In this document: in pieces, positions 1-7,975 of the stretch
Layout: the number at the start of each line of letters is the position of its first letter
Numbering within the stretch: the stretch's first letter is position 1
Origin: Nitrosovibrio sp. Nv4
Lineage (GTDB): Bacteria > Pseudomonadota > Gammaproteobacteria > Burkholderiales > Nitrosomonadaceae
DNA: 64,000 nucleotides
Direction of reading: 5' to 3'
NCBI RefSeq assembly: GCF_900215485.1
Contig: NZ_OCMZ01000002.1
Location: 1-64,000 of the forward strand
The notes under the pieces: model-generated
Databases searched by the model: none
Told to the model about the DNA's origin: nothing
Seen by the model: only the letters and a program-made list of their open reading frames with translations
Translations under genes and position numbers: made by a program

Positions 1-1
1 G

Positions 2-220
2 ATACGCCAGTTTCTACGCCGCAACAATATCGGCGTGCAAGGCGCGAGCTACGAAATGCCGGGCGGGATGCGTGAAGTTGCGCAACCCACAGGTGAACTC
101 GGCAAGGACGGCAAGCCGGTTTTCCGCCGCTTTCTGAAAACAGGCACGATCAAGCTGCAAGATAACTGCGCCCGTGCGATGTACAAAGACATGAAACGCC
201 ACGGGCAGGTGCCGGCATGA
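2..220 (+). CDS. Phage hypothetical protein, C-terminal end only
   Basis: The reading frame is open from base 2 to the TGA at 218-220, so only the last 72 residues of a longer protein are visible. The segment is basic and polar, with a GGM-R-E motif and a Lys/Arg-rich tail, and I do not recognise the family. Its stop overlaps the start of the DUF2800 gene in an ATGA junction, which implies translational coupling inside the phage replication operon. The true start lies upstream of the window. No function is assigned. Confidence 0.6.
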   Translation: MRQFLRRNNIGVQGASYEMPGGMREVAQPTGELGKDGKPVFRRFLKTGTIKLQDNCARAMYKDMKRHGQVPA

Positions 221-1304
221 CGGCCCATTCCAAAATAGGCGCAAGCTCGATGTACCGGTGGAGCATGTGCCCTGGAAGCGTTAAAGCTTCCGAAGGCATT
301 GAATCACGCTCATCGAAGTACGCGGAAGAGGGCACCAAAGCGCACGACATGGCCGCCGATTTTCTGGAAGGCAAGGGGGTAGCCGCTGACGACGAGGTAA
401 TGCACGAAGCGGTGCTTGAATATGGCTACTTCGTGCGCGATCACGTCGATCCGGGCGATACGTTGCTCGTTGAGCATCAATTCGACCTGACGAAGATACA
501 CGCCGGTTGCTTCGGGACCGCCGATGCAGTTATCTGGAAACCCGCGACTAAACGCTTGATGGTAATTGATTTCAAGTATGGCGCTGGTATCCAGGTCGAG
601 GTTACGGATAACCCGCAGCTAATGTATTACGCCCTGGGTGCTCTCGTGACGTGCGGCTTCAGCCCGATGACGGTTGAGATGGTAATCGTTCAACCGCGTT
701 GTGCCCATCCGGACGGCCGATTCGTTCGCAGGTGATTGATGCTATCGACTTGTTGGACTTCAAAACCGACCTGAAGGACTACGCACTCGCCACCGAAAAA
801 CCCGACGCGCCGCTTGTGCCGGGTAGCTGGTGTGGATTCTGCCCCGCGGCGGGTACTTGCCCCTCGCTTCAGAACAAAGCTCAAGCCGTGGCGAAGATGG
901 AGTTCAGCCCCGTTCTATCGTACGACCCCGCGAAGCTGAAACTGGCCCTTGACTCCCGCGAAGTTGTCAAGGCGTGGCTGAAAGCAGTCGATGAGTTTGC
1001 CTACGCTGAAGCTGAAGCAGGGCGCACGCCGCCCGGTTACAAGCTGGTGGCGAAGCGAGCGACACGCAAATGGCGGAATGAAGGCGACGCCATGACCGCG
1101 TTGCAGGGCAAAGGGGTGGCGACTTCCGCTTTTATGGAAACCGCCATTAAATCCCCCGCGCAGTTGGAAAAGCTGTTAGGCAAAGGGTTTATAGACGAGT
1201 TGGTGGTAGCGGAATCCAGCGGCCACACACTCGCGCCGGAAAGCGACAAACGCCCGTCGGTCAAGCCGAACGCCAAAGAAGAGTTTTCGGTAGTTGAAGG
1301 GTAA
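217..1304 (+). pseudogene. DUF2800 Cas4/RecB-like phage nuclease, frameshifted
   Basis: Two consecutive reading frames together make one DUF2800 protein. The first, 217-735, carries a Cys near the N-terminus (MCPGS) and PD-(D/E)XK-like features (GTADAV followed by VIDFKYG). The second, in frame from about 700 to 1304, carries a Cys-rich iron-sulfur-type motif (WCGFCPAAGTCP). The expected continuous reading is HPDG-PIRSQVIDAID. At about 715-722 the bases ggccg force a switch of frame, as if one base had been lost. Frame 1 then stops at 733-735. DUF2800 proteins are usually a single chain of about 370-390 residues and are thought to be exonuclease-like recombination proteins beside phage SSBs. 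Possible explanations are a real inactivating mutation or an assembly error. I see no slippery heptamer for programmed frameshifting. Confidence 0.8.
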
Positions 1305-1361
1305 CAAGCGATACCCGGACGCTTTCCGGGCAAACTGTTGTAAATGATTGAAGAGGTATGT

Positions 1362-1937
1362 ATGGCAAACGTTTTAACCCCTGAATTCCGTGTCTCCTAC
1401 GCACACGTTTTCAAACCGCAGAAAAACGATCTTAACGGCAACATGGAATATTCCGTCGTCGCCATTTTCGATAAGGGCGCGGACCTGTCGGCGTTGAAAT
1501 CCGCCGCAGAAGATGCACTGATGGAAAAGTTCGGCGCAAATAAAGCCAACTGGCCCGCCACCCTGAAAAGCCCCTTCCGTAAGTGCAAAGAGCGGTGGAG
1601 CTTTAAGGACGGCAAGCAGGTTATCCCGGCTGGCTACGAAGATCCCGACGCAGTGTTCATGACTTTTAAGCAGAACGCTGACAAGGGCAAGCCCGGCCTG
1701 GTGGACAATCAGGTCCAGGACATCATCGAACCGCAACACTTCTATTCCGGCTGCTACGCTCGCGCTTCGGTTCGTGCGTTCGGCTACGACCAGAAGGGCA
1801 ACCGCGGCGCGTCGTTCGGCCTGGGCAACATACAGAAGATGCGCGAAGGCGAACCGTTGGGTGGGCGCACTGCTCCATCGCAAGACTTCACCCCTGTTGG
1901 TGAGGTAAAGACCAGCGCAGGCGTTTTCGACGACTAG
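1362..1937 (+). CDS. DUF2815 phage single-stranded DNA-binding protein
   Basis: A protein of 191 residues starting MANVLTPEF and typical of DUF2815, the ssDNA-binding protein family known from Enc34-like phages. It should coat ssDNA during phage replication and recombination. I chose the ATG at 1362 over the in-frame ATG at 1344 because AAGAGG at 1351-1356 is correctly spaced for it. The family-typical segments SYAHVF and FSPRK-like SPFRKCKERW are present. It sits between the DUF2800 nuclease and the polymerase, the usual order for this module. Confidence 0.85.
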   Translation: MANVLTPEFRVSYAHVFKPQKNDLNGNMEYSVVAIFDKGADLSALKSAAEDALMEKFGANKANWPATLKSPFRKCKERWSFKDGKQVIPAGYEDPDAVFMTFKQNADKGKPGLVDNQVQDIIEPQHFYSGCYARASVRAFGYDQKGNRGASFGLGNIQKMREGEPLGGRTAPSQDFTPVGEVKTSAGVFDD

Positions 1938-2010
1938 GCGTTGTGATATTCTCAACATATTGAGGTAATGAGGGACGCTGTAAAGCGTTCCTCTTTTTGA
2001 TGGAGTAGAA

Positions 2011-2343
2011 ATGCAAAAACTGAATATTAGAATCGCGGCGGCGATGTCGGGCCTTCGCGGAGCGAAAAAGCGGTTGGCCGCAGTGAAAACTGAGGTTCAG
2101 GCGAAGTGCAAACACCATCGAGTAGCTGAGACGCCTTGGAAGTCACTGGCTTTCAGTGGGGGCCTGAACCCCCTGCGAATATGTTTGTCCTGCGGCTACG
2201 AAGAAGAGGGCAGTCATTGGTCTGGCGGAAACCAGTGGAGCGAGAAGGACTATAAAGACGCTGTGCTTGGGAACAAGCCAGAGCGGGACGTCCTATTGGT
2301 AAACGATCGGGATAGCTTCTACATGTTGAGGCTGCCGATATGA
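2011..2343 (+). CDS. Small phage protein with a CxxC zinc-type motif
   Basis: A protein of 110 residues preceded by a GGAGT ribosome-binding site (about 2001-2005). The N-terminal third is basic and helical. The middle carries C-x-H-H followed about 30 residues later by CLSCGYEEEG, so a zinc-ribbon is likely. I do not recognise a named family. Its TGA overlaps the polymerase ATG (2340-2343), so the two are probably translationally coupled. A DNA-binding or regulatory accessory role in phage replication is inference. Confidence 0.65.
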   Translation: MQKLNIRIAAAMSGLRGAKKRLAAVKTEVQAKCKHHRVAETPWKSLAFSGGLNPLRICLSCGYEEEGSHWSGGNQWSEKDYKDAVLGNKPERDVLLVNDRDSFYMLRLPI

Positions 2344-4400
2344 GCGAAGCCCTTCACGTCGATTTTGAAACGCGCAGCACGATCGAACTGCCAGCCGTAG
2401 GAATTGATATCTACTCGCGCCACCCCGACACCGATGTTTGGTGCATGGCTTACTGCTTGGGCGCCGGTGATGTGCAAATCTGGCGGATGGGCGAACCATT
2501 CGGCGAGTTCGCTAACTTTACCGGCTTTGTGGCTATGCACGTTCAAAGCGGCGGTATCGTTATGGCCCACAACGCCGCCTTCGAGCTTGCGATCTGGAAC
2601 AACATAATGGTTCCCCGCTACGGGTGGCCGGAACTCAAGCCCGAGCAAGTGCGTTGCACGATGGCTATGGCATACAGCATGGCGCTACCCGGCAGCCTCG
2701 AAAAAGCGGCGGCCGCCGTCGGTATCAGCGAGCAAAAGGATATGAAGGGCTCGCGGCTCATGATGCAAATGTGCCGCCCGCGCCAAATGCCTGAAGATCC
2801 GAAAGGGCAGGGCGGCACGTGGGCGCACGAAAAAATCCATTGGTGGGACGAGCCGGAAAAGCTGGAAACCCTTTACGCTTATTGCAAGCAGGACGTGCGA
2901 GTGGAGCGCGAACTTGAAAAGCGGGTGTTGCAGCTTTCCGATTCCGAGCAAAAGCTTTGGGCGCTTGACTACAAGATAAACAACAGGGGGGTCTATGTTG
3001 ATAAGCCAGCAATCGAAGCGGCGATTAGAGTGGTTGAGTACGAGCAAAAACGTTTGGCCGTGGCAATACGCGAAACTACTGGCAACGCGGTATCCGTCCC
3101 ATCAGAAGTCGCGGCGCTTACGCGGTGGGTTGCGGCTAACGGTGTGGAAGTTGGATCTCTTGCGAAAGCGGATATATTGGATTTACTCGCCTTGGACACT
3201 CTGCCTGAAAAAGTACGTAAGGCACTATCGATAAGGCAGGAATACGCCAAGTCATCCACGGCAAAGCTGAAATCCATGCTTTCCGCCATTTCCCACGATG
3301 GCCGCGTCAAGAACATTCTGCAATATCACGGTGCCGGTACAGGCCGGTGGGCGGGCCGCCGAATCCAGCCGCAGAATATGCCCCGCCCGAAGCTATCCCA
3401 GGAAGAGATCGATGAAGTGCTTGAATTCCTGCCGCGTCTGAATCCTGAAGCCGCAATACAAAGAATCGAACTACTCTACGGCCCCGCCATGTCGGTTATA
3501 TCCGATTGCCTGCGGGGAATGATTACCGCAGCGCCAGGCCATGAGCTTATAGCCGCCGACTTTGCAAACATCGAAGGCCGCGTATTGGCATGGCTCGCCG
3601 GGGAAGAGTGGAAGCTGAACGCCTTCCGTGAATACGACGCGGGTATTGGGCCGGATCTTTACATTCTCACGTATGCAAAATCGTTCGGCCTCGACCACAA
3701 GACTATCAACAAGAAGGACCCGCGCAGGCAAGTGGGTAAGGTGGAAGAGCTCGCGTTCGGTTTCGGCGGCGGCGTCGGTGCCTGGCGGACGATGGAGAAA
3801 GCCTACAACCCCCCGAAGATGAGCGACGACGAAGTGGACGACATCAAGAACAGATGGCGTGAAGCCCACCCACGTATCAAGCAGTATTGGTACGACCTGG
3901 AAAACGCAGCCACCGACGCGGTAATGAATCCCGGCCACACGCTTACCGCAGGGCCGAAGGGCCGCGAGATCAAGTTCAAGGTCAAAGGCTCGTTCCTGTT
4001 CTGCCAATTGCCGAGCAAGCGTGTTCTCACCTACCCGTACCCGAAGCTGAAGCCGAAGGAAACGCCCTGGGGCGCGATGAAAGAATGCGTTCACTACATG
4101 ACCGTGGATGGCACAACAAACAAGTGGGTTGAGACACACACCTACGGCGGAAAAATTTCGGAAAATGTTACGCAGGCTCTAGCCCGCGACGTGTTGGCCG
4201 AAGCGATTGTGCGGTTGGAAGAAACGAACCTGCCAGTAATTTTACATGTTCATGATGAGGCCGTCATCGAGATACCGGACGAGTATGCAACGGACGGGAT
4301 GCTGGACGCAGTGAACGAACACATGGCGAAAACCCCATCATGGGCCGAAGGGCTGCCGGTTGCAGTCGAAGGATGGAGAGGAAAGAGGTATAGAAAATGA
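2340..4400 (+). CDS. Phage family-A DNA polymerase with 3'-5' exonuclease
   Basis: A protein of 686 residues of the bacteriophage-type DNA polymerase I family. The N-terminal DnaQ-like exonuclease shows the DFETR motif (residues 8-12, Asp and Glu metal ligands) and a YCKQDV motif at about 178-184. The polymerase half has GTGRWAGR at about 336-343, motif A DFANIEGR at about 407, a motif B region RRQVGKVEELAFGFGG at about 463-478, and motif C HVHDEAV at about 636, with its catalytic Asp. It should replicate phage DNA with the adjacent PrimPol-helicase and SSB. It is coupled by ATGA to the gene before and to a small gene after. There is no 5'-nuclease domain, as usual for phage members. Confidence 0.93.
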   Translation: MSEALHVDFETRSTIELPAVGIDIYSRHPDTDVWCMAYCLGAGDVQIWRMGEPFGEFANFTGFVAMHVQSGGIVMAHNAAFELAIWNNIMVPRYGWPELKPEQVRCTMAMAYSMALPGSLEKAAAAVGISEQKDMKGSRLMMQMCRPRQMPEDPKGQGGTWAHEKIHWWDEPEKLETLYAYCKQDVRVERELEKRVLQLSDSEQKLWALDYKINNRGVYVDKPAIEAAIRVVEYEQKRLAVAIRETTGNAVSVPSEVAALTRWVAANGVEVGSLAKADILDLLALDTLPEKVRKALSIRQEYAKSSTAKLKSMLSAISHDGRVKNILQYHGAGTGRWAGRRIQPQNMPRPKLSQEEIDEVLEFLPRLNPEAAIQRIELLYGPAMSVISDCLRGMITAAPGHELIAADFANIEGRVLAWLAGEEWKLNAFREYDAGIGPDLYILTYAKSFGLDHKTINKKDPRRQVGKVEELAFGFGGGVGAWRTMEKAYNPPKMSDDEVDDIKNRWREAHPRIKQYWYDLENAATDAVMNPGHTLTAGPKGREIKFKVKGSFLFCQLPSKRVLTYPYPKLKPKETPWGAMKECVHYMTVDGTTNKWVETHTYGGKISENVTQALARDVLAEAIVRLEETNLPVILHVHDEAVIEIPDEYATDGMLDAVNEHMAKTPSWAEGLPVAVEGWRGKRYRK

Positions 4401-4528
4401 GCAAAGAAACTTGGTTTGTGGTGGGGAATATCTGGTTGGCCGCATCTTACGGGGTGAACGATATCGCGGCCATTGTGGTTTGTGTGCTATTCGGTGTCGC
4501 GGCTTTCGCGATTGCCAGTGGGAAATAA
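4397..4528 (+). CDS. Small phage membrane protein
   Basis: A 43-residue reading frame starting at the ATG that overlaps the polymerase stop (ATGA, 4397-4400), with AGAGG-like purines upstream. The protein begins MSKETWFVVGN and is strongly hydrophobic from residue 7 to 41 apart from a short polar turn, which suggests one or two membrane segments. Coupling to the polymerase and close spacing to the next gene support expression. No family is recognised. It could be a small regulatory or superinfection protein, but nothing in the sequence decides this. Confidence 0.5.
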   Translation: MSKETWFVVGNIWLAASYGVNDIAAIVVCVLFGVAAFAIASGK

Positions 4529-4530
4529 TC

Positions 4531-4767
4531 ATGGCTGACGAAATAGATCAAGGCAACGAAACCGCCGAATTTTTCCTGGACCTTGCGTTGAGGAAACAGC
4601 AACAACAGGACGTTTCCACACCAAAGGGAATAGGCATGTGCCTGAGTTGCGAGACGGATATTGACGACGATCGGCGGTGGTGCGACGCCGCGTGCAGGGA
4701 CGACTACCAGAAAGCGCAATGGCAGGCGAAGCAAATAGCGAGGTGTGACGACGATGAAGAGTATTGA
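4531..4767 (+). CDS. Small phage zinc-ribbon protein
   Basis: A 78-residue protein, MADEIDQGNETAEF onwards. It has an acidic N-terminus and a zinc-binding module with Cys pairs (CLSC, then WCDAACRD). Phage proteins with this CxxC...CxxxC arrangement are common beside replication genes and resemble small treble-clef or DksA/TraR-like fingers, but I cannot assign a named family. It starts 2 bases after the preceding stop and overlaps the start of the PrimPol gene by 14 bases, so it belongs to the same operon. Confidence 0.7.
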   Translation: MADEIDQGNETAEFFLDLALRKQQQQDVSTPKGIGMCLSCETDIDDDRRWCDAACRDDYQKAQWQAKQIARCDDDEEY

Positions 4768-6913
4768 TTACGCCGTAAAGCTGGCGAAGATGGGCTTTCA
4801 CATTTTCCCTTTGCTGTCCGACCGCAAGACGCCGCCCAAGGGCATGCACTTCAAGGAGAGCGCGACACGGAGTGTTACGGCGCTGGTTGGTTGGTTCGAT
4901 AACACTGACGCGAACATAGGAATATTCACCGAAAAGTTCGGCGACGATAAGGCGCTTATCGTTGTCGATGTTGACGTAAAGGATGGAAAAAATGGAGAAC
5001 AAACATTACTCAAGCTCGAACTCGAGGGATTTGAACTACCAGAAACCCTCGCTCAAAGGACTGCAAATGGAGGTAGACACCTTATATTTGCGAGCGACGC
5101 ACCCGTCCGCCCAGGCGCGAATGTACTTGGTAAAGGCCTCGATATCCGAAGCGGGGGATCTTACATTGTCGGCGCAGGAAGTGTTATCGGAAGCGGAGCG
5201 TACACAATTGACGACACCCCAATCGCTGACGCCCCCGACTGGCTCATTGAGCGGTGCCGGGCAGTAAAGGAAAAATCCACCGTCGAAGCATCAATCGTGG
5301 AAGGCGTGGATCATGATCGCGCCGCCACCCGAGTAATCAAGTATTTGGAAACCGAAGCGCCATTGTCCATCGAAGGGCAGGGTGGCGACGAGACAGCGTA
5401 CCGGGTTGCTGCGCGCTGCAAGGACTTGGGAATAAACGAGAGTGGTTGCGCGCAGTTAATGTATGACCACTGGAACGAGCGCTGCTCCCCACCGTGGGCG
5501 TATGTCGCGCTTCTCGTCAAGGTGCGCAACGCGTACGAGTACGGCCACGAGCCGCAAGGGATAGCCGCGCCCGAAGCCGAGTTTAAACCGGTTCCCACCC
5601 CGCCAGGTGCGCCCCAACTGAAGGACCCCATCGAAGCCTTGAACGACCGTTACGCTTTCGTGCTGGCGGGCGGCGGGGCGCAGGTGCTTTGGGAAACGAC
5701 CGACGCGAACGGGAAATACAAGCTCGATCACCTATCGCTCGGGGCGTTCCACGCCGACTTCGCCAACAAAAAGATGGTCGTCGGGAAGAAAGAACAATCA
5801 ATCTCGCAGCTTTGGCTTGAGTCGAAGGGCCGCCGCAGCTACGCGGGAATCGTGTTTATGCCGGGGCAACAAGCTCCGGATCGCTTTTATAACTTATGGA
5901 AAGGATTTCAATATGAACCAGCCGAACGATACACCAACCACCCCGCCGTCGAGCAATTCATCGAACACGCCCGGGATAACGTTTGCCGTGGTGACGTTGT
6001 GCTTTTCAAGTGGCTCATCGGTTATTTTGCGCACCTTGTCCAACGACCATGGGAGAAACCTCTTGTTGCACTTGTGTTCCGCGGAGGGAAAGGAGTCGGG
6101 AAGAACGCTCTCGTCGAACGAGTCGGCACTTTGCTCGGAGGTCATTTCCTTCTTACGTCGAACCGCCGATATCTTATCGGAAACTTCAACGGGCACTTAG
6201 AAAACTGTCTGCTCTTCACCCTCGATGAAGCCTTCTGGTCCGGAGATAAACAGGCGGAAGGCATTATCAAAGACCTGATTACCGGGCGCGAGCACATCAT
6301 CGAGCACAAGGGCGAGAAGCCCTACTCAGTGGATAACCGTACGCGGGTTTGCATTATCGGTAATGAAGAGTGGCTTGTGCCTGCCACCCATGACGAGCGC
6401 CGTTTCGCTGTGTTCGATGTGGGCGACGGCCGTAAGCAGGACCGGGAATATTTCCAGTCCATGCGTGAAGGTATGGAGAAAGACGGTTACCCCCATCTGC
6501 TGCGCTACCTGATGGACTTCGACCTTACAGGAATTGATATCAATCTCGCGCCAGTGACGAACGCCCTGCTCGACCAGAAGAATGAATCACTGGACCCGTT
6601 GCATCAATGGTGGCTGGACTGCCTGGAAGAAGAACGCATTGTAGGTTCCGAGTTCGGCGGCTGGCCGGAAGATATCGAGTGCGAACGCTTCCGTGCGGCA
6701 TTCAAGAGGTATGTAAAAGATCGCAATGTTCGAAGCCGCGTGCCCGAGGACAGAGCAATAGGGCGGCTCATCAAGCAATGCGCGCCTGGTATCACGAAGT
6801 CAAGAGCACGGCGGGGTGATGAACTGCCCTACGTTTACCACGTCCCGAGAGTTGAGATTTCCCGAACAGATTGGGAGAAGTTCATCGGGCATAAAGTAAG
6901 GTGGGAACAATGA
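4754..6913 (+). CDS. Phage primase-polymerase/helicase (PrimPol + DUF5906)
   Basis: A 719-residue protein combining replication priming and unwinding. The N-terminal bifunctional primase-polymerase (AEP) fold shows VVDVDVKDG (Asp72, Asp74), the GGRH motif (His109) and LDIRSGG (Asp130). The C-terminal half is a superfamily-3-like primase-helicase of the DUF5906/VirE class, with Walker A GGKGVGKN at about 442-449 and a Walker B-like LFTLDEAFW at about 485. I prefer the ATG at 4754 to the GTG at 4745 because GAGGTG at 4740-4745 is well placed as its ribosome-binding site. Its stop overlaps the methyltransferase ATG. With the polymerase, SSB and nuclease it completes an autonomous phage replication module. 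Confidence 0.9.
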   Translation: MKSIDYAVKLAKMGFHIFPLLSDRKTPPKGMHFKESATRSVTALVGWFDNTDANIGIFTEKFGDDKALIVVDVDVKDGKNGEQTLLKLELEGFELPETLAQRTANGGRHLIFASDAPVRPGANVLGKGLDIRSGGSYIVGAGSVIGSGAYTIDDTPIADAPDWLIERCRAVKEKSTVEASIVEGVDHDRAATRVIKYLETEAPLSIEGQGGDETAYRVAARCKDLGINESGCAQLMYDHWNERCSPPWAYVALLVKVRNAYEYGHEPQGIAAPEAEFKPVPTPPGAPQLKDPIEALNDRYAFVLAGGGAQVLWETTDANGKYKLDHLSLGAFHADFANKKMVVGKKEQSISQLWLESKGRRSYAGIVFMPGQQAPDRFYNLWKGFQYEPAERYTNHPAVEQFIEHARDNVCRGDVVLFKWLIGYFAHLVQRPWEKPLVALVFRGGKGVGKNALVERVGTLLGGHFLLTSNRRYLIGNFNGHLENCLLFTLDEAFWSGDKQAEGIIKDLITGREHIIEHKGEKPYSVDNRTRVCIIGNEEWLVPATHDERRFAVFDVGDGRKQDREYFQSMREGMEKDGYPHLLRYLMDFDLTGIDINLAPVTNALLDQKNESLDPLHQWWLDCLEEERIVGSEFGGWPEDIECERFRAAFKRYVKDRNVRSRVPEDRAIGRLIKQCAPGITKSRARRGDELPYVYHVPRVEISRTDWEKFIGHKVRWEQ

Positions 6914-7935
6914 CCGCCTACTACAACGAGTTCGACCCCATCGCAGCCGAGTGGCTGCGTAACCTTATTAAAGCCGGGCACATAGCGCCAGGTGATGTTG
7001 ACGAACGGAGCATACTGGATGTTAAACCTGACGACCTCAAGCGCTACACTCAATGCCACTTCTTCGCCGGTATCGGCGTGTGGTCCTACGCCCTGCGCCG
7101 CGCCGGGTGGCCCGATGACCGCCCCGTGTGGACCGGTTCCTGTCCTTGCCAACCTTTCAGCGCGGCAGGCCGACATGCTGGATTTGATGACGAGCGGCAC
7201 TTATGGCCTGCGGCCTTCCACCTCATCGAAGAGCGCCGACCTCTCGTCGTCTTTGGCGAGCAAGTTGCGAGCAAGGACGGATACGCTTGGCTCGACCTTG
7301 TTCAAGCTGACTTGGAAGGTACAGGTTACACCGTCGGGGCGATCGTTGCCCCTGCTGCGGGCTTCGGGGCGCCCCATCAAAGACACAGAATGTATTGGGT
7401 GGCCGACGCCGACGAAGAGCAACGGGGACGGGGGACAGGTAGGGAATTACAGCCCTACGGGACGGCGGCCGGACGGCAGCAAGGCCACGGTATCGCTAAA
7501 CCATATTGCGAAGCTGGCGGGATGGCCGACTCCTACGCTAATGGACAGCGAACAGGCGGGTGGGCAGGGTTGCATATCCAGGGGGAAGCGCGGGCATTCG
7601 CTGAACAGTGCGGCGAACTTGGCACCTTGGGCAACCCCGGCGGCACGGGATTGGAGAAGCAATTCGGCGAGCGAAGAACACCACCTAAAACGGATGCTGG
7701 AACCGCGGGGAAAACCATTGAGCGAGCAGGTGCATCAAATGGTTTCTGGTCCGCAGCCGACTGGATCTACTGCCGGGACGAAAAGTACAGGCCAGTTGAA
7801 CCCGGCACATTCCCGCTGGCTCATGGGGCTGCCGCCCGAGTGGGACGCCTGCGCGCCTACGGAAACGCTATCTGCGCTCCGCAAGCGGAAGAGTTCATTA
7901 AAGCCTACTTAGCTTGCGACTCAGTTGCGACTTGA
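6910..7935 (+). CDS. Phage DNA (cytosine-5)-methyltransferase
   Basis: A 341-residue C5-methyltransferase that should transfer methyl groups from S-adenosylmethionine to cytosine, probably protecting phage DNA from host restriction. Motif I is FFAGIG (51-56) and motif IV is GSCPCQPFS with catalytic Cys80. Motif VI is a variant, FGEQV (115-119), in place of ENV. Motif VIII is [11 protein letters not shown] (156-166) and the C-terminal motif X region is YGNAICAPQ. The ATG overlaps the PrimPol stop (ATGA) and AAGGTGG lies just upstream. The recognition domain between motifs VIII and X is low in complexity and rich in Gly/Arg, which fits the constraint from a second open frame over the same DNA (next entry). 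Confidence 0.9.
   Translation: MTAYYNEFDPIAAEWLRNLIKAGHIAPGDVDERSILDVKPDDLKRYTQCHFFAGIGVWSYALRRAGWPDDRPVWTGSCPCQPFSAAGRHAGFDDERHLWPAAFHLIEERRPLVVFGEQVASKDGYAWLDLVQADLEGTGYTVGAIVAPAAGFGAPHQRHRMYWVADADEEQRGRGTGRELQPYGTAAGRQQGHGIAKPYCEAGGMADSYANGQRTGGWAGLHIQGEARAFAEQCGELGTLGNPGGTGLEKQFGERRTPPKTDAGTAGKTIERAGASNGFWSAADWIYCRDEKYRPVEPGTFPLAHGAAARVGRLRAYGNAICAPQAEEFIKAYLACDSVAT
6995..7912 (+). CDS. Overlapping +1-frame ORF within the methyltransferase gene
   Basis: A second frame is open for about 305 codons on the same strand, wholly inside the methyltransferase gene. From about 7130 on, its product is not random. It has [16 protein letters not shown], then three W-x-TP motifs ([24 protein letters not shown]) and a C-terminal [16 protein letters not shown]. 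From memory these match a family of phage hypothetical proteins found beside or overlapping methyltransferases, some of which I recall as free-standing genes. No clear ribosome-binding site precedes the GTG at 6992 or the ATG at 6995, so the start is uncertain and a downstream start is possible. The alternative is a shadow frame that seems conserved only because the methyltransferase is conserved. Confidence 0.5.
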   Translation: MLTNGAYWMLNLTTSSATLNATSSPVSACGPTPCAAPGGPMTAPCGPVPVLANLSARQADMLDLMTSGTYGLRPSTSSKSADLSSSLASKLRARTDTLGSTLFKLTWKVQVTPSGRSLPLLRASGRPIKDTECIGWPTPTKSNGDGGQVGNYSPTGRRPDGSKATVSLNHIAKLAGWPTPTLMDSEQAGGQGCISRGKRGHSLNSAANLAPWATPAARDWRSNSASEEHHLKRMLEPRGKPLSEQVHQMVSGPQPTGSTAGTKSTGQLNPAHSRWLMGLPPEWDACAPTETLSALRKRKSSLKPT

Positions 7936-7975
7936 CGTTTTTTCGAAGTGATAGTATTGTTCGCTAAGTTACTGA

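Noticed and set aside
700-735. Programmed ribosomal frameshift in the DUF2800 gene
   Set aside because: No X-XXY-YYZ heptamer or downstream pseudoknot is evident. A lost base is simpler.
1374-1958. Long minus-strand open frame opposite the DUF2815 gene
   Set aside because: It mirrors a clearly identified gene, has no ribosome-binding site and no recognisable motif. It is a shadow of GC-rich codon use.
3471-4139. 222-codon minus-strand frame opposite the phage polymerase
   Set aside because: It lies fully inside conserved polymerase motifs and shows no family features of its own.
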